Assembly (NCBI GenBank): GCA_016934825.1
Contig: JAFGSB010000161.1
Span: forward strand, 1-34,280
DNA: 34,280 nucleotides
Reading direction: 5' to 3'
Source: Candidatus Zhuqueibacterota bacterium
GTDB taxonomy: Bacteria; Zhuqueibacterota; Zhuqueibacteria; Residuimicrobiales; Krinioviventaceae
Part shown: piece by piece, positions 6,303-14,497 of the stretch
Numbering within the stretch: the first letter of the stretch is position 1
How the letters are laid out: each line of letters starts with the position of its first letter
Translations under genes and position numbers: made by a program
Notes under the pieces: model-generated
What the model was told of the DNA's origin: nothing
Database searches by the model: none
What the model saw: only the letters and a program-made list of their open reading frames with translations

Positions 6303-8594
6303 ATGAAAAATTTTATTTTATATAGAATCTCGAAAATTATTATTTTCGCCATATTATATTTAATTATAAACGATCCTGTATATGCGGTAACCAACCGGGC
6401 TTATGAACCGATAGTGATAAGCGGTAATTTACTGCCGGATTTTTACAATGCGGATTTAACACATCTAATCGTTTATAAATATAATACGTCTTCGAAAACA
6501 TGGACCAGGATTTCGTCTCAAATCGATGAACGGGGATCCGATGGTAAATATTTGTTCGATACCCCGGATAACCAGTTTAGCGCAAATGACGAACTCGTGG
6601 TCCTGGCAAAAGATTGCGGTGACAAAGCTCCTTCCAATATGTGGCTTGATGAAACGACGGCACAGAATTATGATCGATATGAAATTAAAATTACCGATCC
6701 TTATTACAGTAAAATCGGATACGTTTATGTTTTCAGGACCGATAATCCCGGTTCACATCCGGATACAGGGGATATGATCGATGCCGTCCCCGCAGATGAC
6801 CGGATTGTCACCAACTTTTATGATCTTGATTTTGAAAGCAGGGTCGGTTTAATGACGAACCTCAAGATTACAAATACCGGCGGAGGAACCGATATTGATA
6901 TTCTGGACCGTATGAAACTGCGTATTAATGGCACTGTTGACCTGAGTCAGTTTGGCGGAATAGGCACATTAGACCTTAAGATTAATGAAAATGATCATCT
7001 TAAAAAAGACACTGCTCCCGGATTTATTGACGGTAAAGTCCGGGTAATTAGGAACTGGAAATTCAGCCTGGAATATGCTTTTGAAATTTTAGGGCAAAAG
7101 ATAACATATACTTTCCCGCTTGAATTTCTATTCAAATTATATCCCAATAGCTGTGACTTTGGTAACGCCTCCTTTGTAGTACCCCAGGGTTTGAGTGTGG
7201 ATTTGTTCCGGTTTTCATTTGATCTGAATACCAACGCCAATCTGATGAGATTATTCGCATCAACAGAAGGTTTTTTTGATAATTACCCGGATGGCGAGAT
7301 AATCGACGCAAATGGTTATGACGGCGTTCCGAGGCTTTTTCTGCCAAGATATGGATGGAACTGGTGGATGCAAACCGGAACGCAGGGTACCTTATTAGCA
7401 AATGCAATAGTATCTGATGTAGGGTCATACCAATATTTATATTATATTGATTTTATGACGGGTACCAATGACGGAACTCCAGATACGGGAACCAGCGGAT
7501 CATGGGGAGATACCGGCGTAAAATATGTAAATAATATTGTTTCCGGTGATACGGTCAAGTTGGGCGCCAAACTGTATTTTTTAGGTGCAAACCTGCCCCC
7601 GGACAGCGCCGAGGTTTATCGTCAGTTCAACGCAAACCCGGTTACCATTGAGACGGCTTCCCAGAATTATGATATTATCGCACCGGCAATGATTAGCGAT
7701 TTAGATGTCACAATGTCCGATAATTCAGCAGTATTAACCTGGACGGCTCCCGGGGACAACGGTACCACGGGCGGACCGGCAGATTATTATATTTTAAAAT
7801 ACAGCTCCGGCAATCCTTTACCTATACCGGATTACTGGTGGATGAATACGGCCTCAGCCCAGGGTCTCCCGGAACCTGCCGAGCCGGGTACAATACAAAG
7901 TTTCACGGTTGAAGGACTGGTAAAGGAAAGAATATATTATTTCGTCATGCGTAGTGTAGATGAAGCGGGCAACGAGTCACCCCTGTCTTCGATTGCGAAC
8001 GGCACAACAACACCTGTTGAATTGGCAGGTTTTACCGCAGCACAGCAGAACCGGTTCGTAAATTTGTACTGGACCACCGAGAGTGAAACAAATAACCTGG
8101 GTTTTGCGGTTGAACGTAAATTTGCTGATGAGGATACCTGGACTGAATTAACTTTTATCAAAGGAAACGGCACGACAACTTTGAAAAATTCATATTCGTA
8201 CCAGGATGAACCTCAGTATGTCGGTAAAACGAGTTACCGTTTAAAACAGATAGACACCGACGGCACTTTTACCTACAGCCGGGAAATTTCGTTAAATATA
8301 AATGCACCGGACCGTTTTATTTTGTTGCAGAATTATCCAAATCCGTTTAATCCCGATACGATGATTGAATTTGAAATCCCGGATAATGTTTCCGGCCAAA
8401 TGGAATTAATCATATATGATCTGCTTGGCCGTAAAGTACGGGAATTAATGAATAAACCCGGACAGGCCGGTTATTATAAATTGGTATGGGACGGTAATGA
8501 TGATTTTGGCCGTGAAGTGGTTTCCGGTAATTATTTTTATATGTTAAAAGTTGGTGATGAAAAACAAATTAGAAGAATGATCAAATTAAAATAA
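6303..8594 (+). CDS. Secreted multidomain protein with FN3 and T9SS sorting domain
   Basis: A 763-residue exported protein. A Sec signal peptide (hydrophobic core IIIFAILYLII, cleavage probably after VYA) is followed by an unrecognised region of about 430 residues. That region holds QIDERG and DELVVLAKDCGDKAP motifs and is rich in aromatics. A fibronectin type III domain comes next (ISDLDVTMSDNSAVLTW to YFVMRSVDEAGNESP). Then comes a beta-rich module (PVELAGF to SYRLKQIDTDG) that often precedes the sorting domain in these bacteria. The C-terminus is a T9SS type A sorting domain with LLQNYPNPFNPDT, LLGRKVREL and a basic tail. The ATG at 6303 is chosen over 6276 because GGAAGGAG lies directly upstream and the signal peptide then starts cleanly. 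It begins a run of six T9SS cargo genes. The substrate or binding target is unknown. Confidence 0.85.
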   Translation: MKNFILYRISKIIIFAILYLIINDPVYAVTNRAYEPIVISGNLLPDFYNADLTHLIVYKYNTSSKTWTRISSQIDERGSDGKYLFDTPDNQFSANDELVVLAKDCGDKAPSNMWLDETTAQNYDRYEIKITDPYYSKIGYVYVFRTDNPGSHPDTGDMIDAVPADDRIVTNFYDLDFESRVGLMTNLKITNTGGGTDIDILDRMKLRINGTVDLSQFGGIGTLDLKINENDHLKKDTAPGFIDGKVRVIRNWKFSLEYAFEILGQKITYTFPLEFLFKLYPNSCDFGNASFVVPQGLSVDLFRFSFDLNTNANLMRLFASTEGFFDNYPDGEIIDANGYDGVPRLFLPRYGWNWWMQTGTQGTLLANAIVSDVGSYQYLYYIDFMTGTNDGTPDTGTSGSWGDTGVKYVNNIVSGDTVKLGAKLYFLGANLPPDSAEVYRQFNANPVTIETASQNYDIIAPAMISDLDVTMSDNSAVLTWTAPGDNGTTGGPADYYILKYSSGNPLPIPDYWWMNTASAQGLPEPAEPGTIQSFTVEGLVKERIYYFVMRSVDEAGNESPLSSIANGTTTPVELAGFTAAQQNRFVNLYWTTESETNNLGFAVERKFADEDTWTELTFIKGNGTTTLKNSYSYQDEPQYVGKTSYRLKQIDTDGTFTYSREISLNINAPDRFILLQNYPNPFNPDTMIEFEIPDNVSGQMELIIYDLLGRKVRELMNKPGQAGYYKLVWDGNDDFGREVVSGNYFYMLKVGDEKQIRRMIKLK

Positions 8595-8708
8595 TTTTGT
8601 CAAAGAAACAGTTATGAATAAATAAGTGCAGCCGCCGATTCTATATGATCTTTTTCGACATTATGGTTTATGGAGTGGCTTGTTCAAAGAATAGAGGGGA
8701 ATAATAAG

Positions 8709-9353
8709 ATGCCATCATCTTCTATTATCGGATCCTCAAGTAACTATAAATCTGAAGTGGACCTTGCGTGTTTTCTTGTTATCGCATCTGAGAAGAAAGT
8801 ATACCTGAATTGGATAACGACAAAGGAAATTGGTAATGTCGGTTTTTCTATTGAAAGAAAAATTATGAACAGCACCAATTGGAAGCAAGTCGGATTTGTG
8901 GCCGGAAAGGGCGAATTTTATACAAAACATGAATATGATTATGAAGATGAGCCCGGTGTAACAGGATTATTATCATACCGGTTAAAACAAAATGGTGCCG
9001 ATGGATCTGATTATTACAGCAGCGTTGTAAATATTACTATAAAGAATTATAATAATATTGTTTTGCATCAGAATTATCCGAATCCATTTGTTGATTCGAC
9101 AAATATAATATTTCAGTTACCGAATAATATATCCGGTAAAGTGGTTGTGAAAATATTGGATGTTCATGGGCAAGATGTCCGGCTGTTATATGATAAACCT
9201 GCGTTACTGGGTTATTATAACATCGAATGGAACAGTTGTGATGATAAGGGCAAACGGGTAAAGCCGGGAATTTATACATGTATTTTAGAAACCCAAAGTC
9301 AACAATTCATAAAAAAAATGATGAAATTAAGTTACAAGCCCCAATTTGACTAA
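8709..9353 (+). CDS. Orphan T9SS sorting-domain protein lacking a signal peptide
   Basis: A 214-residue protein that aligns with the last 200 residues of its upstream neighbour. VDLACFLVIASEKKVYLNW matches VELAGFTAAQQNRFVNLYW, followed by GFSIERK, YRLKQNGADGSDYY and the sorting domain with LHQNYPNPFVDST. It has no Sec signal peptide: the N-terminus is MPSSSIIGSSSNYKSEVD. It therefore should not reach the periplasm, where T9SS recognises its cargo, unless another start exists. The ATG at 8709 follows GAGGGGA at a good distance; the in-frame ATG at 8670 adds no signal sequence either. The C-terminus runs seven residues past the usual basic end. It may be a duplicated and truncated copy of the neighbouring gene, possibly decaying. 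Confidence 0.65.
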   Translation: MPSSSIIGSSSNYKSEVDLACFLVIASEKKVYLNWITTKEIGNVGFSIERKIMNSTNWKQVGFVAGKGEFYTKHEYDYEDEPGVTGLLSYRLKQNGADGSDYYSSVVNITIKNYNNIVLHQNYPNPFVDSTNIIFQLPNNISGKVVVKILDVHGQDVRLLYDKPALLGYYNIEWNSCDDKGKRVKPGIYTCILETQSQQFIKKMMKLSYKPQFD

Positions 9354-9552
9354 TTTGGATGCCTGACGCCTTTCATTTTTTTATAATTTATCCCCAAAAT
9401 CGACTGTATTTCCCAAAAAATTAATATTCGAAATTCGTGTATGATAAAAATGAGGGTATAAAAGTTGCGTTTATTATATTAATTTTTATTTGAATTACCT
9501 TTGCTGTCGTAAATTATTAAAAAACAACTGTTAGTGTGCCAAAGGCAAATAT

Positions 9553-12500
9553 ATGTTTAAAAAAGTTTGTTTTATTTTGATACAAATTGTTGTTATTGTT
9601 TCACAGAGTATACAAGCGCGTACTGTGGTTAAAGAAAATCATTCTTCTGTCTTTTCCGTTTACGAGATAGTTGAAATATCATTATCCGTATCGGAACCGT
9701 CAGTGCAGAATCCCTTTACGGAGGTGTCGGTCTCGGCTGTTTTTACTGCACCGTCCGCGGATGAAATTCAAATCAAAGGATTTTGTGATTCAAACAACGG
9801 CTCATTATACCGGCTCCGGTTTACTCCCGCATTAACCGGCACTTATTCGTATGAGATCACCTACCAGGATCCTCTTGGAAGCGAACATTTTTCAGGGCAA
9901 TTTAACGTCAATTCCGGCGGTGCGCGAAACGGTTTCATTACTGCCGATCCGGAATATCCCACGCGTTTTAAATTTACCAGCGGCGGACATCCGTTTATTT
10001 GTTCGAAAACGGCGTGGCTCATTGCCGGTATCCCGGAAAATACTTATAAAGGTTTTCTTGACAAAATGGTGCCGCGCAAGGAAAATTGTATTCGATTTGG
10101 TTTTGAATTTGATTACTCAACAGAGTCTCCCTATATTGATGTCTGGCCGTGGGCAGGCACCCGCAGTAATCCGGATTATTCCCGGTTTGACGTCAGTTTC
10201 TGGAGAAATGTAGATAATATTATTGAATACGCGGCGCAAAGAGATATTTATTCGGAATGTGTTATTTTTACCAGCCAGAGAACGACACTTGAATGGACCC
10301 ACGCCCAGCGTTATCTTGATTATATATTAGCGAGGCTGGCCTGTTATCCTTCTATCATATTATTTCAGACAAACAATGAATACAATTCCACGATTGACAG
10401 CAAGAGCTATTTAATCCAGGTAGCGGATTATATTCATCAAAACGATCCGTATGATCATCTTGTCGCACCCGCCCATCGCAGTACAACCGATGCGGCCTGG
10501 GCGGATGAAGACTGGGTTGATGTGGCAATCAACCATTGGGCAAAATATAACAAGAACAGTCTTTTGACAATATACGACATTGCCACCAGAATAACCAAAT
10601 ACGGCAAACCGGCCTGGTGTGACGAAACGGCGCGGGAAGACCGGCACAGTAATAACAGCAGCGTTCACAGAAGAAAACAGTACTGGACCTGGAACATGGC
10701 CGGCGTTTACTGGTCATTTCATTCCTGGGAAGGCAGCGAGGGGATACTAGACCTGACATACAACGGTCCCGGATATGAATACGAACCGTTTATCCGGCCG
10801 TTCTGGGAAAAAACAGAATTCTGGAAAATGCTGCCCAATAATAACCTGATCAGGAATGATCCGCCTTCACTTTACGAACGGTGTATTGCCTCGGATGAAG
10901 AGATTGTGATTTACATGTGTAACGGACCAGATAATCCCCTGACGCTTGCGGACCTGCCGGATAATTATACCGATTCCGGGCCGATCCGTGTTGAACTGCC
11001 CGATGGAATATTCAATGCCGAATTTTATAATCCGTCCAACGGGCAATATTATACCGACTATAAAAAAGTAGAAATCGCAGGTGGACAGAATGTTACACTT
11101 ACTTTTCCGACTTTTAATCATGATCTGGTGATATATATTTCCAAAACCGGTGAATTCCCGGTGACGACGGCGGATTTTTCCGCGCAGCCATTGACCGGTT
11201 ACGCTCCTCTGGCGGTTCAGTTCACCAACCTGTCCTCGGAAGCACATACATACGAATGGAATTTCGGCGACGGCTCGCCGCATACATCCCTGAAAGACCC
11301 GGAGCATGTTTATCCATCCGAGGGTACTTATTCTGTTACTTTAACGGCTACAGGTACATACGGAGCGGACACTGAAGTTAAAACCGGGTATATTGAGGTC
11401 AAGGAAAAGACTGTCGGATTTACCGATATTACAACGTCTTCCAATACGGCCGGGTTTTCATCGTCCGGGTACGGACACGGGGTTTCGTTTACCGATATTG
11501 ACCTTGACCGTTTGGTCGATCTGTTTGTCAGCAATGCAGGAGGGTCCGTCAAGCCGGTGGACCTGCTTTATAAAAACCAGGGGTCGGGTGAATTCCTGAG
11601 CGAGTCCGTAATACGCGGTATCGGCGACGAAGGATTCACGCATAGTATTGTAAACGCCGATTTTGATTCTGACGGCGATCCTGACGCATTTTTTGCCAAC
11701 CAGCCTGTCGGGGCGGATATCAACGCCGGAAGAAACCGGTTATACCGTAACGACGGCGCCGGGTATTATACGGATATCACGGAGTTGGCCGGACTGCCGG
11801 AGGAATATAACTATACACGCGGCGCCGTTGCCTGTGATATAAATAATGACGGCTATCCGGATATTTACGCCGTTAACTGGGCAGCCGCTAACGAGATGTA
11901 TATAAATGACGGCTCCGGAAGATTGAAGCGGGAGGACCGCGGTGCCAACGGAGCGCCGGGTAATAACGCAATCGAGACAGGCGTGACGGCCGCGGATTTT
12001 GACCGTGACGGAGATGTTGATATTTACGTCTGCCGGCACGACGCCGGTAACCTGTTATATGTCAATGACGGAACGGGATATTTTAACGAGGACGCGCAAA
12101 GCCGGGGCGTGGACATCGGCGGCCGATCCAACGGCGCAACATTTGCCGATATCGATAATGACGGCGACCTGGATCTGTTTGTCGTAAATGAATGTTTGTC
12201 CGGCAGTACGGTTTTACCTTTGTTGAATATCCTGATCAACAATGGAGACGGGACATTTCAAAATAAAAGCGATCTTTATGGCATCAATGTCAGCGGATAC
12301 TCCGTACTGTTTGGTGATGTGGACAATGATGCAGACCCGGATATGGCGCTGGTCAGAAATAATTTTATTGTTTCGGATGAAAAGCCCGCTTTATACCTAA
12401 ACGACGGGTCCGGCGGTTTTGAATTGATACCTGGATCGGGGATTGAAGGGAATGCGCAGGATGCCCGCGGGGGCGGTTTTGCCGATATCGACAATGACGG

Positions 12501-14322
12501 TGATATGGATCTCTATATCGCCTGTGCGGCGGGGCAGAATTTTATGCTGCGCAATGATCTGGTGAACGGAAATCATTATATCGATATTTTGTGTGAAGGG
12601 CCAAAGGGAGATTACGGCGGCGTGGGCACCAAAGTGTCGGTGTATGAACCGGGTCATATCGGTGATAATGAATATCTTTTAGGTTACCAGGAAGTGGTTT
12701 CCAATTATGGATATCTGAGCCAAAATCAGCCTGCGTTACATTTCGGACTGGGTCAGTTCAGCAATTGCGATATCAGGATCGAATTGATCAAAACGGACGG
12801 TACGGAGAACAGTGTGCTGGACACCACTAATATTGGCGCAGACCAGGTTTTTATTATGGATGTTTTTAAAGAATTTTATCCGCCCGTTATATTTGATATA
12901 CAGGATTCCGGTGATCGTAATTTAACGTTTACCTGGTCCCGGGTTAACGGCGCCACCGGGTACCATGTTTACCGTGATACAAGCCCTGATTTTGTTCCCG
13001 ACACACAGGGCGGCAGCAACAGGGTCGGCGAGAATGTTAATGACCAGGATCCCGGTTTAACGGATATACAATGGACGGATACGGATATAGTGACCGGCGA
13101 TATTGAAAACAATTATTATTATAAAATTACATCTGTGAAAGGTTCGGAAGAAAGTGCGGCGTCAGTCACATTCGGTGAATTTGATTATGAGCTTGTCACA
13201 ACCGATAAAACGGATTTTAATGAAATCGCATTACCCCTGTATGTAAAGAATGTTTTCAAGGCTAACGATTTAATGGATTTAATATTGGACTGCAATTCAG
13301 TCGCAAGGTGGAATTCCGGTCTGCAGGATTACGAGATGTATGTGCCGGGTTATGAAATAAGTAATTTTTCCGTCGAACCGGGTTACCCCTATTATGTGAA
13401 TATCACCACAAACAGTATCCTGACGATAACAGGGGAAATACAGTTCCCTGTCTTTCAGTTGGATACGACCCGAACCACGGATTTTAATGAAATAATATTA
13501 ACATTTGATAAAACACATATCAAAAACGCCTCCGCCCTGATGGCCGACATACCACATTGTAACAGCGTGGCGAGATGGAATGCGGCCGCGCAGGGATACG
13601 AACAATATATACCGGGCCTGGTATTCACAGATTTTAGTACAACAATGGGTTATCCATATTATGTCAATGTAACGGAAAATACAACCTGGCCGGAAAAGTT
13701 GTTTTCGAAACCGGCGGTTACCGCAAAAAAAACGCATTGTCCCGTTACTTCAAAAGCGCCGCACGTAGTTTACGGTGAAATTAAACACGCCGGATTTTTC
13801 AGGTTTGTCGCGTTTTTGAAAAAGAATCCTTCGGATCTGTTGACAGATGAATCACCCGGCTGTATCAAAAATGAATATTACTGGATTGTGCAGACGGCAA
13901 ATTTCAAAAGCGGATGGAATGCCGGAGATATAATCAGTATAGAGTTTTACGACGATCAAGATCAATTATTGGGGAAAACGGAATGGCCCCTGACCCATAA
14001 TGCTTATGATTATACCGGAACTTTTGATTTAGGAACGGTCCCGCAAGCCTATTCCCTCGAACAAAATTATCCGAATCCGTTTAATGCGGAAACCACGATC
14101 GGCTTCAGTTTACCGGGGAATTCCGATATATCATTAAAAATATATAATACAAAAGGCCAGTTGATCCGGACTCTTGTGGACCATAACAAACCTCCGGGGA
14201 ATTATAAGGTCGTCTGGGATGGAAAAAACGAATCCGGATTACCTGCCGCCAGCGGCACGTATTTATATGTTATGAAATCAAATTTCTTCAAAAAAGTGCT
14301 CAAGGCTGTATTATTAAAGTAA
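9553..14322 (+). CDS. Giant secreted GH-like / PKD / FG-GAP / ASPIC protein, T9SS cargo
   Basis: A 1589-residue exported protein. After a signal peptide (to about residue 22) comes a DUF5060-like beta domain (about 28-115), then a clan-A-type TIM barrel resembling DUF4038/apiosidase-like glycosidases (about 130-430). Glu276 in TNNEYNS and Glu358 in WCDETARED are the likely acid/base and nucleophile. Then come a PKD domain (about 537-618, WNFGDGSPHTS), about seven FG-GAP/VCBS-type repeats with DIDNDGDLDLF-like calcium loops (620-1000), an ASPIC/UnbV domain (about 1007-1105), FN3 (1111-1209), two CNSVARWN modules (1214-1380), one PHxVxG module (1402-1494) and a T9SS sorting domain (EQNYPNPFNAET). 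It probably acts on a carbohydrate at the cell surface; the substrate cannot be read from sequence. AAAGG seven bases upstream supports the ATG. Confidence 0.85.
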   Translation: MFKKVCFILIQIVVIVSQSIQARTVVKENHSSVFSVYEIVEISLSVSEPSVQNPFTEVSVSAVFTAPSADEIQIKGFCDSNNGSLYRLRFTPALTGTYSYEITYQDPLGSEHFSGQFNVNSGGARNGFITADPEYPTRFKFTSGGHPFICSKTAWLIAGIPENTYKGFLDKMVPRKENCIRFGFEFDYSTESPYIDVWPWAGTRSNPDYSRFDVSFWRNVDNIIEYAAQRDIYSECVIFTSQRTTLEWTHAQRYLDYILARLACYPSIILFQTNNEYNSTIDSKSYLIQVADYIHQNDPYDHLVAPAHRSTTDAAWADEDWVDVAINHWAKYNKNSLLTIYDIATRITKYGKPAWCDETAREDRHSNNSSVHRRKQYWTWNMAGVYWSFHSWEGSEGILDLTYNGPGYEYEPFIRPFWEKTEFWKMLPNNNLIRNDPPSLYERCIASDEEIVIYMCNGPDNPLTLADLPDNYTDSGPIRVELPDGIFNAEFYNPSNGQYYTDYKKVEIAGGQNVTLTFPTFNHDLVIYISKTGEFPVTTADFSAQPLTGYAPLAVQFTNLSSEAHTYEWNFGDGSPHTSLKDPEHVYPSEGTYSVTLTATGTYGADTEVKTGYIEVKEKTVGFTDITTSSNTAGFSSSGYGHGVSFTDIDLDRLVDLFVSNAGGSVKPVDLLYKNQGSGEFLSESVIRGIGDEGFTHSIVNADFDSDGDPDAFFANQPVGADINAGRNRLYRNDGAGYYTDITELAGLPEEYNYTRGAVACDINNDGYPDIYAVNWAAANEMYINDGSGRLKREDRGANGAPGNNAIETGVTAADFDRDGDVDIYVCRHDAGNLLYVNDGTGYFNEDAQSRGVDIGGRSNGATFADIDNDGDLDLFVVNECLSGSTVLPLLNILINNGDGTFQNKSDLYGINVSGYSVLFGDVDNDADPDMALVRNNFIVSDEKPALYLNDGSGGFELIPGSGIEGNAQDARGGGFADIDNDGDMDLYIACAAGQNFMLRNDLVNGNHYIDILCEGPKGDYGGVGTKVSVYEPGHIGDNEYLLGYQEVVSNYGYLSQNQPALHFGLGQFSNCDIRIELIKTDGTENSVLDTTNIGADQVFIMDVFKEFYPPVIFDIQDSGDRNLTFTWSRVNGATGYHVYRDTSPDFVPDTQGGSNRVGENVNDQDPGLTDIQWTDTDIVTGDIENNYYYKITSVKGSEESAASVTFGEFDYELVTTDKTDFNEIALPLYVKNVFKANDLMDLILDCNSVARWNSGLQDYEMYVPGYEISNFSVEPGYPYYVNITTNSILTITGEIQFPVFQLDTTRTTDFNEIILTFDKTHIKNASALMADIPHCNSVARWNAAAQGYEQYIPGLVFTDFSTTMGYPYYVNVTENTTWPEKLFSKPAVTAKKTHCPVTSKAPHVVYGEIKHAGFFRFVAFLKKNPSDLLTDESPGCIKNEYYWIVQTANFKSGWNAGDIISIEFYDDQDQLLGKTEWPLTHNAYDYTGTFDLGTVPQAYSLEQNYPNPFNAETTIGFSLPGNSDISLKIYNTKGQLIRTLVDHNKPPGNYKVVWDGKNESGLPAASGTYLYVMKSNFFKKVLKAVLLK
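13192..13695 (+). repeat. Tandem CNSVARWN protein modules (two copies)
   Basis: Two in-frame copies (13192-13461 and 13462-13695) encode a module of 78-90 residues. Each has TDFNEI near its start, CNSVARWN in the middle, a YE(M/Q)Y(V/I)PG turn and GYPYYVN near the end. The same tandem pair occurs in the next gene at 16022-16520. I do not recognise a named domain. Confidence 0.7.
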
Positions 14323-14497
14323 TGTGAATTTATAGCAATTTCCGACATGAATTAATTCATTTATAAATAACAATAGCTTATGGAGGAGTGAAGTTTCATA
14401 ATAAAAATTATTCAGATGAGTTTGAAAGAAAAGATGTTGAGTAATCCACCGGATCACAATGTACGTTTATAGGAAATTTTGTATATCAGGAGATAAA

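Noticed and set aside
14384-14458. Very short frames following GGAGGAG
   Set aside because: Each is about 18 codons, the ribosome site overlaps or is mis-spaced, and nothing conserved is visible.
14459-14497. Upstream ATG extension of the beta-propeller-like protein
   Set aside because: The downstream ATG at 14498 has the AGGAG site and gives a normal signal peptide.
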